From the NCBI GenBank assembly GCA_002811645.1, contig PDIP01000083.1:1-32201 (forward strand): a stretch of 32,201 nt of DNA. The letters are read 5' to 3'. Shown in pieces: positions 1 through 9,624 of this stretch. The position numbers and the translations under genes are program-made. This DNA is from Corallochytrium limacisporum (taxonomy: Eukaryota > Opisthokonta). Below the pieces are notes generated by a model. The model was not told the DNA's origin, did not search any database, and was given only the letters and a program-made list of their open reading frames with translations. The stretch's first letter is position 1, and each line of letters opens with the position of its first letter.

Positions 1-193
1 AACCCTACTGCTCAACTTAAAAAACTCTATGGGATTGCGTGCTATGGGCACAACTGGGTGGCCAGCTTAGGGTCCATAGTTTCATAGTGAATGACTGAGA
101 TTTTATCCTCGCTTACTGAAACGGAGGAACGAATAGTGTCTTGCTCACATGGGAATCCTCAATACCACAATGATTGGAATCTTGTCTCTGCGG

Positions 194-202
194 GGTATAA
201 AT
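194..202 (+). promoter_or_regulatory. TATA-like element of the fucosyltransferase-like gene
   Basis: GGTATAAAT lies 64 nt upstream of the first ATG (267). It contains a standard TATAAA core and begins GGTA like the elements in front of several other genes in this window. Its role is inferred from sequence and position only. Confidence 0.45.
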
Positions 203-266
203 TACTAAATTACATTTCAACACCGGCCCATTAGGCACTCCTGGAGCGCTGGACGTAAGGGAGTTA

Positions 267-1901
267 ATGAACACTAAGGGAATGTTGTTGACTAAGGGAA
301 TGTCGCTGACGCAGTCGGTGCTTGTGAAGCTGGGTGCTAGCTTATTGGTGATTCTACTGCTAGTATCCACTTTAATGGGAATATGGAACCGCTCAATTAT
401 TGAAGAATCTTACGACGAAACGGTTCCCGATACTGGACTCCTCACAGGTGACCCACCGAAATCATTGACGGGACCGCCTGACATTTCTAGCCTGCATGAT
501 GACCCTGGGTCAGAACAGGATTCGGCAAATGATCAAAAGTCAGCCGATGACAAGGGGCCTGCTAGTGATCAGGGGTCCGACGAGGACCAAGGTTTGACTG
601 ATGATCAGAAGACACCCGACAAGCAGGACCCATCCGCTGATCAGAGCCTGCCCAATGACTGCATGGTTGGCGATATTTACCTCGCCAGTGGGGACATACC
701 GATCCCCAAGCAAGAGGGAAACTCATACACAAATGTTGCAGACCCTGAAAACCGGTACCTTATATTCAGGAATTGGGGAGGTTTCGGTAATCAATTAATC
801 GCTCTGCTGAAAGCTATGGAGTATGCTCGCAAGTATAACCGTATCTTGATTATGCCTCCTATCTACTCAAGTCACATAACCAAGACGCATTACTTGAATT
901 GGGATTCTTCCAAAGTTGGTTTAGTAGTGAATCGCGAGGACTTGCGCAATAAGTGCTTGCCGTCCGCGCGAAACATATTCGTTCCTGCGAATTTTAGGCA
1001 GTACGTCTACTGGGAAGACGTGACTGAAGATCTTGGAATGTACGATGGTAAAACAACCTGTAACAATGCCATGCGTCTTGTGCCCCTGGACAGGTACGCA
1101 GAAGCTTATAAGTACCACAAAGTCCTGTGTGTGGAGCAGATATTCTACGCTGACATACCCTATGACTGGGGTGACCTGGACTTTGTTTGGGACGGACCGT
1201 TGGGTGAGTGCCCTATGGGTGAGCGACGTCAGGCCCTGCTGGCACAGGCGCGCAGGAAGCAAGACAACGATGGAACTACCGGTAATGACTATGCGCGGGC
1301 GCAATATGTCATCCCGGAGCAGAGCACCTGCGCCATACACTGGCGGGTGGGCGACTTTGAGACATACTGCAAGGGAGCCAAACTAGAGGGAGGTACCTGC
1401 TACCAATCACCCGGCGATCTGGCAAACCGCATCGTGCAGGAAGTTGGCCAAGGCAAGTGCACGGGTGGCATACACTTGCTGACCGTGGCCAGTTGCCACG
1501 AGAAGAGACTGCTGCTTAGTGAACTTGACCCAATGCTCAAGAGCGAGAACATTCACCTAACCATTCAGTTCCAGGAGACAGCGTCGACGGAGAAAGACTG
1601 TACTGCCAAGACTGATGGGACCAACTGGGAGAATATAGACGTTGAGCGTCTCTGTGTGAGCCCCGCAGTGCTGAACGCCAAGCCTCTGAGCAAGAATCAG
1701 GGCAAGACTTCCACCGAAACGGCCAGTGACGAAGATGCATGGTGCCCTGATGGCATCGATCACTCCTACGCTGAACTCTTCTTTGATCTCTGTCAGGGCA
1801 TCAACGCTGACTACATCTTCCACAATCAATATTCGACCATGTCCAGGTTGATGAAGAACATCCGTACGTGGGACACAGAGGACATGAACATGTTGCTATG
1901 A
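267..1901 (+). CDS. GDP-fucose protein O-fucosyltransferase-like type II membrane protein
   Basis: This is a 544-residue protein, probably a Golgi/ER glycosyltransferase that transfers fucose from GDP-fucose to a protein or glycan. Residues 17-40 form one hydrophobic anchor after a short basic N terminus, giving type II topology. Residues about 55-130 are a hydrophilic D/Q/S-rich stalk of degenerate repeats. The catalytic part begins near 165 with RNWGGFGNQ (W170-Q176), which resembles the first donor-site motif of the O-fucosyltransferase superfamily (PF10250 type). It continues with HWRVGD (H358-D363), matching the HxRxGD-like motif whose Arg contacts GDP-fucose. A C-terminal HNQYSTMSR segment (about 525-533) fits the usual Asn/Ser-Thr-Ser motif. 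Many Cys residues suggest a lumenal disulfide-bonded domain. Met1, Met6 and Met12 are all possible starts, because an ACTAAGGGAATGT unit is tandemly duplicated at the 5' end. The acceptor is unknown, and another fucosyltransferase subfamily is possible. Confidence 0.8.
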   Translation: MNTKGMLLTKGMSLTQSVLVKLGASLLVILLLVSTLMGIWNRSIIEESYDETVPDTGLLTGDPPKSLTGPPDISSLHDDPGSEQDSANDQKSADDKGPASDQGSDEDQGLTDDQKTPDKQDPSADQSLPNDCMVGDIYLASGDIPIPKQEGNSYTNVADPENRYLIFRNWGGFGNQLIALLKAMEYARKYNRILIMPPIYSSHITKTHYLNWDSSKVGLVVNREDLRNKCLPSARNIFVPANFRQYVYWEDVTEDLGMYDGKTTCNNAMRLVPLDRYAEAYKYHKVLCVEQIFYADIPYDWGDLDFVWDGPLGECPMGERRQALLAQARRKQDNDGTTGNDYARAQYVIPEQSTCAIHWRVGDFETYCKGAKLEGGTCYQSPGDLANRIVQEVGQGKCTGGIHLLTVASCHEKRLLLSELDPMLKSENIHLTIQFQETASTEKDCTAKTDGTNWENIDVERLCVSPAVLNAKPLSKNQGKTSTETASDEDAWCPDGIDHSYAELFFDLCQGINADYIFHNQYSTMSRLMKNIRTWDTEDMNMLL

Positions 1902-3423
1902 TCGGGTACCAGGGTGGCAGATCCATTGCCTGCAAAAGCTCAGTACCTCGTTTTTCCCATAGTACATCATCTAACATGTTGATCAGAAACAATCCATAAA
2001 CAATGTATCATACTTCCATATTCAGGCATGACTAGATCACATGTCGAAGAGAGGAAGCTGAAGCTATCCGGACGAACTGCTCCAGCACCTTCCTTGTATC
2101 AAAATATCCTGCTAGATTACATTCTTTAATTCTGAAGCGAACTAAGAACATCCTGCATGTCTAAGGCCTCGCCCATTCTGCCCGGTCAGACTGACCCGCC
2201 ACTGCAGGACCAAACGCATCCACGGTAGGCGACAAGAATGGGAAATGTCAATGCAATAGAATGCCTTCAATTTTGTCTACGTCCAATAGATGAACCTGGT
2301 GACAACGTGCGCAACCCCCTGGATTCCTCTGTTGGAATGTCTTCCACTGACAACTTTGGTATGGTTGGTGTTAGATCGTTTCTCCACGGCTGGGCAAACG
2401 ACGAGGAGACTCACCCCAACCCCCACCCGCCAGAGGGCGACGTACCGGACGGGGAGTGTCAAAAAAGGACACAACTAGTTTGAGGGGGCAACGAGCCATT
2501 TCGGCTTGGCAACAGACGATGAAACAATTCTGGTTGTTTCTTTTCTGCTTTGCACTTCAGCCGGGATCTTGAAACCGTCCAGGGTGGCTATATTGCCACG
2601 CAGACGTGGGGAAACGTGTGTGGTATAGTCTGCCATAAGTTTTTGGCGAGGACATTTATGGGTCCGGCACAGTCACGACTGCACGAGCTGTTGTTGTGCA
2701 ATCGTACAGTCAGCTTTCAGTGTCATTTCTGGTTCCATACTGAAAGTACCAGCGTTCTAAAAAGTCTGAAACAGCTCCTGTATCAGGGTGCTGTCACAAT
2801 GCTCCGAAAAGTGCATGGACTGGGCACATGAGAGCACCTCGTTATGAAAGTTGCCATTGGTGAGTACCTCCTACTAACTCAAACCAACTAGTTGATATCA
2901 CAGAGACCACGAGTGCACAGAGGAGGGTCGTTGCCGGCACCAATCCCTACACTAATACTCCCGTGTACGAAATGGTGGCCACAAACTGTACTCCCCGACG
3001 TATTGGTTTCGACTGGCCGCACACACACGGAAGGACCTCGCCCTTCTTTCCCAATTTCGCCGACAATCGATCTGCGATAAGGAGAAGCAGAAATCTCGTG
3101 AGTATTAAATATACCCGACACCATCTGAAAACCCCCCCCCCAAAAGGAGTTTGTGATGGGAGAGCTCACGATCAAAATTCAGCGAAAGGAAAGACTATCG
3201 TAATATCCTGGGGGAACAATCTGGGATAGGTGCCGGTGTGATCCATACAATATACACTGCACGACCAGCCGCCGGGAATCTCATGCGTTCAGGAAATCGG
3301 AGGTCCGTGAGTAAGGGCACACACACCCTCTGTGTCTAATCATCGTACACAGTTTGTTGGAAACACGGTCACATGATGGTTCACTATCACATTCTAGTTG
3401 GGGGCTAGTTCATTGGTACATTA
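1902..3423. other. Spacer with exon-like segments, no assignable gene
   Basis: No recognised gene lies here. On the + strand several splice-like signals occur in order. A pyrimidine-rich acceptor ends ctttgcacttcag at 2561 and is followed by an open frame to 2831. A GTGAGT donor at 2860 is followed by a TACTAAC branch-like box. Another GTGAGT occurs near 3099. A GTGAGTAAG donor near 3309 pairs with an acceptor ending cgtacacag near 3352. The short peptides between them match nothing I know. This could be an unrecognised multi-exon gene, a decayed gene or chance. A C10 run lies at 3132-3141. Confidence 0.3.
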
Positions 3424-3432
3424 GGTATTTAG
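3424..3432 (+). promoter_or_regulatory. GGTATTTA element upstream of the methyltransferase
   Basis: GGTATTTAG lies 74 nt before the ATG at 3507. It shares GGTATTTA with elements found at similar spacing before four other genes in the window. It is inferred to be a TATA-like core-promoter element. Confidence 0.45.
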
Positions 3433-3506
3433 TTGAATGGGGTAACCTACAGTCACTTCCAGGATGAGAACATTGCTAGACTGTCAAATCATCCACTGAA
3501 CGCACC

Positions 3507-4475
3507 ATGTTGGCCAACAAGCTACCCGAACCAAGTACTTCGACGTCTGCGCTGTCAGAGCGCCGTGATGCTGCCTACAAAGAACTTCCCTGGACCGCAT
3601 TCTTTGTTAGCTGGATTAAGGCCATTGAGGACCCTATTCATAAGATTTTCTTCAAAGGCAATGACATGCAGGAAGAACAGAACCGGGTATGCGGCGGTCA
3701 TCGTCACATCTAGCCCGTCCATAGGGTTCATTTCTTCGACAGAATTGTTCGTGACAGTGTAAGGGCACAGAATGGATTGGATAAGACAGGTTTCATGCCG
3801 GCCACTCAAGTCATCACCTTGGGATCCGGATTGGATACGCGATCAATTCGCATGGCAGAAATTGAAACTCCTAATGGTATGAAAGTCAGACCACGCTTCT
3901 TTGAAGTGGACCGGGAAGCCATTCTAGAGTACAAGAAGATGTGCTATGACATCGAGGGGTATAACTATGAAAACGATGTAATCATTTCCGGCGACTACGT
4001 TGATGACTTCGATGGTGTTTTCAGCAGGTTTGAAGAGCGCGGGCTGAAACGGGATAAACCTACGACCATCGTTTGGGAAGGTAACGTCATGTACTTGTCC
4101 CCAGCTGATGTTCACCAAACCATCGTAAAAATTTGCAAATTCTTCAAGAGCACTAATGTTTACTTTGCTGTTGATATCATGCCCACTACTTGGGCCGACG
4201 AGAGAGTTGCAGGCGTCATAAAGCATGAGCTTGGACTCTTACACCTCCTCTATGAGTTGCGCCGTTTGGGCTACCCGATCTATAACGGATATGACGATGT
4301 CGAAGGAGAGATGGTAAAGCCAGCAAACGGTATGCTACCGGCAGCAGATGTGAAAGGTACCCTTGTTTATGTGAGCAACGAACCATGTAAGCAGTACGCA
4401 GATCCGCAGGACTACCCCGATGTCTCCGAAGACTGCCTGCAGTACCGTATGATTAACTTCATCTACCAGCCCTAA
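3507..4475 (+). CDS. SAM-dependent methyltransferase, PF04072 (LCM/PPM1-like) family, interrupted
   Basis: Two coding segments encode one methyltransferase. Segment 1 (3507-3686, 60 residues) starts at an ATG with context caccATGTTG. Segment 2 is open to 4475. It carries ITLGSGLDTR (the SAM-binding glycine loop of PF04072), FEVDRE (the acidic residue for the ribose) and IVWEGNVMYL (the family's EGvxxYL motif). The product is about 300 residues, normal for the family. A GTATGC donor at 3687 opens a short interruption. The best acceptor (ttcttcgacag, ending 3742) would leave segment 2 one base out of frame. A second acceptor (ending 3770) gives an 84-nt intron that keeps frame but loses residues that look conserved (IVRDSVRAQ). 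A one-base error in the GGG at 3685-3687, or an unusual splice, is possible. The substrate is unknown: protein C-terminal carboxyl or small-molecule O-methylation are both known in the family. Confidence 0.78.
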
Positions 4476-4589
4476 AGGTGTAGGATATTGTGTCCATCAG
4501 CCAATCTTGCGCCCTATCATGTATTTGCATGCCATCGTAACGAAATAGAATCATTTGATTTGCCATGATTTCGAAAGTTGGGAAACTGC

Positions 4590-5429
4590 TCAGCCGGAGA
4601 CAAACGATTTGATCCGCGGAATCACCTGTTGGGGGTGACTGCGAAGGAACCAATGGTTCGCATCAATCACATACACATCTCCAAGTTGTCGCATTTCCTT
4701 GTCCGACGCATCGTTATTCCAGTGGTTGTCACCTACTGTACCGCGGAAGTACAAGAACTTCGTGCCATTTTCTTTCAGAGGCAGGACATCAGAAGCAGCC
4801 CATTTAATCGGCACCATGCTCTTAGGCAGCAAAGAAGTGATGCCCAGGCCAAAGCCTACCAGATGGAAATAGTAGTAGTTCTCGAGTCCAACTTGGTATC
4901 GGGGACCGTCACTTTGAAATGGGGTATGGCCAATGAATAGATTACTAAGAGGTCGGCCAATAAATGGCAGATGGCTCAGTAAGTAGGTGAAACCGTAGTA
5001 TACCTGATACCACCGTCCAATACCCATTTGAATGCCGTCTTCCCAGAAGTTAATGGGAACTAGTTTCAGAGGGATGCTCATAGTGACTACCTTATCAAAT
5101 TCCAGCTGGGTTGGGACCTCTTTCTTTTGCTCCTTCAGTTTGGCGAGGTGGCGCAGCAGTTGGTTTACCATGACTGCTCCCCAGTCGTGCGCAACGATTA
5201 TTCTCTCTGCTTCAACACCAGCATATGTATCAAACAGTTCCAGCATGTTGTTGTAATTGTCTTTTACAGATAGTCCAGTTCGTGTGTTCATGACCACACA
5301 ATTGACATTGGGATCTTTGCTAAGCTCAGCAATGAGATCCTTAAAGAAAATCGGGCCATTTGGGAAGCCGTGGAAAAGAAAGACCAGTTTTCTGGTGTTG
5401 TTTCTGGTAGACCGAGTGACCGGCGCCAT
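4590..5429 (-). CDS. Alpha/beta hydrolase, epoxide-hydrolase/haloalkane-dehalogenase type
   Basis: This is a 279-residue alpha/beta-hydrolase-fold enzyme without a signal peptide or membrane anchor, so probably cytosolic. FLFHGFPNG (residues 17-25) is the HGxP oxyanion-hole motif of epoxide hydrolases. AHDWGA (80-85) is the nucleophile elbow with Asp82 in place of Ser, which marks the epoxide hydrolase/dehalogenase branch. NHW (258-260) supplies the catalytic His259. The third, acidic residue is less clear; Asp234 is a candidate. The cap region (about 125-200) is rich in Tyr, which in this family can activate the epoxide oxygen. The gene converges on the methyltransferase, with only 114 nt between stop codons. 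Length is near the family norm. The substrate cannot be read from the sequence. Confidence 0.75.
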   Translation of the reverse strand: MAPVTRSTRNNTRKLVFLFHGFPNGPIFFKDLIAELSKDPNVNCVVMNTRTGLSVKDNYNNMLELFDTYAGVEAERIIVAHDWGAVMVNQLLRHLAKLKEQKKEVPTQLEFDKVVTMSIPLKLVPINFWEDGIQMGIGRWYQVYYGFTYLLSHLPFIGRPLSNLFIGHTPFQSDGPRYQVGLENYYYFHLVGFGLGITSLLPKSMVPIKWAASDVLPLKENGTKFLYFRGTVGDNHWNNDASDKEMRQLGDVYVIDANHWFLRSHPQQVIPRIKSFVSG

Positions 5430-5521
5430 CTTGTTTCCTGCTCTTCCGAATCTCCTAAAACTAATATCACGGTTTGAAAATCATAGGCCAGATTGGTGTT
5501 GTTGACTGGCCTCTATAGGTT

Positions 5522-5530
5522 GAAAATACC
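5522..5530 (-). promoter_or_regulatory. GGTATTTT element upstream of the epoxide-hydrolase-like gene
   Basis: On the minus strand GGTATTTTC lies 92 nt before the ATG at 5429. It is the same GGTATTT core at the same spacing as before other genes here. It is inferred to be a core-promoter element. Confidence 0.4.
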
Positions 5531-6072
5531 ATTTGGTTCCCAGTCTGTGAATGGTATGCTAGGCAAGCCGTCCGCATCCGAAGAGTTCCCCTTCCTGGGC
5601 TATGACGTGAAAAGCTGGGAGAAGTTAGTTGGAAAGGGGAAAAGGAGAGAAGGTGGAGGGCCTTCTTGGCCTATTCTAGGGGAGTTGGGCAAGGTAAAGA
5701 CCGCTCCTGTGAAGGAGAATTTAGCAACAAATTCGATAGCAGTTTATTTGGATAGAAAATAGATCTGTGTAGAGAAGGCGGGTGGCCAAAAGGGGGGGGG
5801 GGCAGCCACAGGCATGATGCGATGAACCTGCGTTAATTGCAGTGTTGAGTTGTGCGACTGGCCGCAAAGGTCTAAGCATGAAGAAGGCCTGGTCTTTGGC
5901 CTGTGGTTGTTTTCCGTTTTCCAAGTGTTTTTTTGGGGGGGGGGGGGCGTATTGTGCGGCGTCTGGAACATACATGTAAAAGGCTAAGCTTTCTTTATGG
6001 AGAAATAATGACAAAATTGGAATGCTTATTGCACTCAAGAATATGGATTAAAACAAGAAACAGAACAAACGT
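5531..6072. other. Spacer with two long poly-G runs
   Basis: No gene is visible. It holds a G11 run (5792-5802) and a T-run followed by G13 (5935-5947). It lies between the start of the hydrolase gene and the 3' end of the dioxygenase gene, so it should contain the first gene's upstream region and the second gene's 3' UTR. On the minus strand AATAAG near 6026-6031 could serve as a weak poly(A) signal. Confidence 0.6.
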
Positions 6073-7416
6073 TTACTGTTCACCAGGGGGGTGGTAAGAC
6101 TGGTCCACATCGGGGGGGTACGTGCTCCAGGCGTTGAGGATGCTACGCTCGCCCATGAAGTAGTTGCGGGAATGACCCATCTGGCGGTTGTCAACCATGA
6201 CGATGTCGCCTTCGTGATGCTTCTCAGTGACACCATACTTCCACAGAGCGGCGCGGACCTCAACCATGTCCTCCCATGGGATTTGCTCGCCGTTGCCGTA
6301 GAAGCAATCAATGCCAACGTCGTCGTTGTAGATCCACCGGTGGATTTCATTGACGACGGCAGCAATGTGAGAGGCAATGGCGGGGTACCAGGCCTCCTCG
6401 CGAGCAGCAGACTGGGCCAGCTCCAGAGTGTGCACAGTCTCGTGGTAGGCGGGACAGTGGTTGTAGAAGATTGTGCGGCCGGTGACAGGATGGACAGTGG
6501 TACCAGAGTAGATGTCGTGCAGAATCAGAGTGTTGCCATCCCAGTGGGGGTTGAGACCTTCGGACACAGCCAAGCGGAAAGCCTCGTCCTTGTCCTCGGT
6601 GTTGAAAAGATCCTGCCAAGTCTTGTACATAAGGAAGTCCCGGCTAGGCTCATCCCTGTGCTTGTACTTGCGCTGGGTCTTGATACCCCACTGCTTGAAC
6701 TTTTCCTTAACTTCCGGCTTCATGTTATCCCAGACCTCAGCCATATCGAACAGAGGGGTCTCACCGCCAACCGTGGTAACACGGCGAGCATAGAAGAACA
6801 CATTCTTGGGGCTAGTGTCCAGAAGGAAAGCCATTTCAGAGTGGGGTCCAATCATAGCGTAGCCCGGGAATTCACTGGCGGTCCAGACGTACTCAGTGTC
6901 GTCAATGCGGGGGCGGTTGGCCAAACCCAAGTAGGTGGCGTTCAACCAAGGGTCAAAGGTGCTGATGACAGTCTCGAAGTCTTTAGGCTTAGGGACATCA
7001 AAGTCACGGAAGCGGATGACACCATGCTTGGTCAGGGCATTCTGGAACTCGTCGTGGTGCTCCTTAATGTAATTGGCAAGGAACTCAGCGTCCTGACCCG
7101 GGGTCTTGGGGGTGACGTGCAGAGGGAAGCCACGAAGGGGATCCATCATTTCAACGTGGATAAGGTCGCTTTCCAGAGCGTCAATGGCCGAGGTGTCGCG
7201 AGCGCGCTGGGTAGGCTGTCGCAGGCTCTGGCTGTAGTCGAAAATGTACTTTCCAGTGGGCACGATCCAGCTGGGCTTCACAATCTGCAGAAGGAATGCA
7301 AGGACAAAGATGGGAAGAGCGAGCATGCGAACCAAGGACTGGCTCTTCTCGGGAGCAGAGCCCTTCGCGCTCTTGGTCGCCGACTTGGTCACCGAAGCTG
7401 CTGTTGTTGCCACCAT
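6073..7416 (-). CDS. Membrane-anchored TauD/clavaminate-synthase-like Fe(II)/2-oxoglutarate dioxygenase
   Basis: This 447-residue protein is probably an Fe(II)- and 2-oxoglutarate-dependent oxygenase of the TauD/TfdA (clavaminate synthase-like) fold. A hydrophobic segment at about residues 30-51 follows a Lys/Ser/Thr-rich N terminus, suggesting a membrane anchor with the catalytic domain after it. The iron ligands are visible as HSE (His192-x-Glu194) and the distal His415 in MGHSR. Arg424, nine residues later, would bind 2-oxoglutarate. Glu rather than Asp as the second ligand is what clavaminate synthase uses. I chose the ATG at 7416 (context acaATGGTG). The frame stays open 28 codons further upstream, but that part overlaps the putative promoter at 7500-7508. 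The opposite strand is also open for about 455 codons, which I treat as a shadow. The substrate is unknown. Confidence 0.8.
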   Translation of the reverse strand: MVATTAASVTKSATKSAKGSAPEKSQSLVRMLALPIFVLAFLLQIVKPSWIVPTGKYIFDYSQSLRQPTQRARDTSAIDALESDLIHVEMMDPLRGFPLHVTPKTPGQDAEFLANYIKEHHDEFQNALTKHGVIRFRDFDVPKPKDFETVISTFDPWLNATYLGLANRPRIDDTEYVWTASEFPGYAMIGPHSEMAFLLDTSPKNVFFYARRVTTVGGETPLFDMAEVWDNMKPEVKEKFKQWGIKTQRKYKHRDEPSRDFLMYKTWQDLFNTEDKDEAFRLAVSEGLNPHWDGNTLILHDIYSGTTVHPVTGRTIFYNHCPAYHETVHTLELAQSAAREEAWYPAIASHIAAVVNEIHRWIYNDDVGIDCFYGNGEQIPWEDMVEVRAALWKYGVTEKHHEGDIVMVDNRQMGHSRNYFMGERSILNAWSTYPPDVDQSYHPPGEQ

Positions 7417-7499
7417 TGTGTTTTTGTTGTCAAACCTCGTATGAGTACAATTTATTGAGATTGGCAAAATCTCCTTGGAAGATGAGACCTCGGATCCCA

Positions 7500-7508
7500 T
7501 TAAATACC
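7500..7508 (-). promoter_or_regulatory. GGTATTTAA element upstream of the dioxygenase
   Basis: On the minus strand GGTATTTAA lies 83 nt before the chosen ATG (7416). The identical nine bases occur before the secreted-protein gene (13435-13443) and the enoyl reductase (19899-19907). It supports starting the dioxygenase at 7416 and not at the upstream in-frame ATG. Confidence 0.5.
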
Positions 7509-7643
7509 TCTGTGGGACGTGTTGAGTGACACGTCGATCCGTCCACCAGGTCGAAGTTTTGTATTTACATGTAGATCCGAAAATGATCGTTCACTTGTCT
7601 TTGCCGGGCACACTACACCGCGGTTCAAGCCGTCAAAGGAAAA

Positions 7644-7984
7644 ATGCAGAAGTATGTGAGCCCATGGACGGGGGGAAGGACCGACCTCACAGTCGCCGCG
7701 TACACAGTGACTGCATCCCCTCATTCCTCCCCCCTCTCCTGCCCTAGCTTGCGGAATTCTGATTCTCTCCGTGCCTCATGCGTATAGTGTGGCTACTGCG
7801 GGGCCCGGATTGAAACCAGTACTAGTAGGAAACGGTCGATAGTCCTTGACATTTTTTTTCTCCTTGGCTTCAACAGGAAAACTCTGAACCAACAATGAAT
7901 CCGCACAAAGGCTTGTTGCTGCGACTTCGGGATAAACTGAAACCAATAAGCCAGAAAGTTTTCAGAGTTTCGTTCGTCCAATAA
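7644..7984 (+). CDS. Possible two-exon small protein, uncertain
   Basis: This is a tentative model only. Exon 1 (7644-7781) encodes 46 residues from an ATG in context gaaaaATGC. A 95-nt interval follows (GTATAG donor at 7782, a tactagtag branch-like box, a T-rich acceptor ending cttcaacag at 7876). Exon 2 (7877-7984) stays in frame and adds 35 basic residues ending KVFRVSFVQ. The stop codon overlaps an AATAAA at 7980-7985. A TATTTA lies about 80 nt upstream. Against it: the opposite strand of the second exon is also open (7793-7981) and I recognise no domain. The 81-residue product has no signal peptide. Confidence 0.22.
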
Positions 7985-9624
7985 ACAATCGCTCCCGAAT
8001 GTGGCAGTGTGGCAGTAATGGAGAGAAAATCGGGAGGGGAAGAATTCGAAGAAGAGGAGTGACAGGGAACCCGCGGGCGGCGGCGGAGGGGGGGGGGGAA
8101 GAAAGGGATGAGTATTGACCTTCGGGTGCCTCGCGGAGGACGGTTGTGCAACTGGACCGCCACACCCACCTAGTTCCCCTCGCAGAGGGTTGGAAGCAAT
8201 GGTATCTTAGGGATGCGCAGGTCGCCATACTAAAAGAATTGAAGACTAGAGCAATGTGTGGCATGGACTCACTGCCAGCTATAAACAACCCCAATGGGTA
8301 GTGATCACTGCAGAGATTCTCGCCCAAGGTTTATTTAATCGGGGGATGCACTGTTCAAACACTTTCCGTTTGGATTCAGTCCACTCTTCTTATGACCCCG
8401 GACATACAGTCCAATGCGGAACCCAGATAATGTGCACGGGTCGCAAGAAATCTGACATCTTTGGCAGTTATCGTTACGGCTTCAGCAGGGTAAGTGCTCG
8501 GATCGATTTGGCTTCTCGGTCCTCTTTCGTCGGAACTTGAGACGAGATAGTTTTCATAGCGTATGCACATAAGAAAACACGAAACACCTCACAATATACA
8601 CCTCACACATCACCGTTGCCTCAGTCAGCAGACCTCCAGTGTACATCGCACCACAACCATACACCCACACACAACCAACACACAACCGCCCAACAACCCA
8701 TTGGTTTGACGACAAACCCACTGCTTTGTCATCCATATGTTGGACACTTACACATACCCCACGCCCACCTTTGTGGACACCAAACACCGCTGCCGTGCTG
8801 TGCTGTGCTGAGGTAAACTTCCATCAGGGGCTCATTTCTTGACTACCTATCACCCGTCGGCATCTGCGTTGTGATTATCCATTCATGGCCCAAACTGGGT
8901 GGTTCCGAATCTTTCGCCCACAATTTCTGTGTGTTTGTGGTAGACGTTTTGTGACCGCCCTCCTTCGATGATGACCAGTCGAGTGTGGGTGTATCTCCAT
9001 TGCGTGCGGTGCCGAGTTGTCTCCACACAATTGTCACATCTGATCTACCAACCCACTTGGTGGTTTTGCCTCTCAACATTGGTGTCTGTGGTTGGTTGTC
9101 GACGGGTGATGAGGTGGTGACAGGTTCCGAAGGCAAGCGGCTTGTCACCGAGGGAAGAGAGAAAGAAACGAAAACCTGGAATATGTGAGTGTTTAAGTAC
9201 TGGATTAGCACCGGCTCCCAAACCAGCAGATACCCTTTTTTTCAGCGGAGAAATTGACGGAAGATTGTACAAACACCAACGGAGGGGGAAAAATTTTTTT
9301 CTGTGTGCTTTGGTCATCATTAACCTGTGATTGTTTCTTGCCAGACACTGAAAAACGATCCTGCTTTCCCATGCGGGGCTAAATGTACTTTCTAGCGGAA
9401 TCCAGTCAAAAGCAAGCTTGGTGCTCAATGTATTAAAAAATCTTTCCCGATTCCAATGGGCCGATCACTGTTACAGACACTCTCTTTGGTCAGTGTGCGG
9501 ACCAACCTGTGGTCTCAGTACTGAATAGCACCACTCTTCTGCTGAGCCTGGCCCGAGTCAGGAAACTCTGAGACAATGGTGAGCGCTGTCATCACACGCG
9601 CTTCCACTGGAGCCCCAAGCTCAT
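7985..9624. other. Spacer, no assignable gene
   Basis: No recognisable gene. There is a G11 run at 8088-8098, a CA/CAA-rich low-complexity stretch at about 8580-8710, and an open minus-strand frame at 8843-9211 that could join a segment upstream across a short GTATCT...TTCCAG interval (about 9153-9230) with phase kept. The joined peptide has no recognisable domain, so I do not call a gene. Confidence 0.5.

Noticed and set aside
2888-3175. Minus-strand 95-codon frame
   Set aside because: Splice-like signals in this segment point to the plus strand, and the peptide has no recognisable feature.
6091-7458. 455-codon open frame antisense to the dioxygenase
   Set aside because: The minus strand has a complete, motif-bearing enzyme. 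The antisense openness follows from codon bias (few TTA, CTA and TCA codons) and the translation has no recognisable domain.
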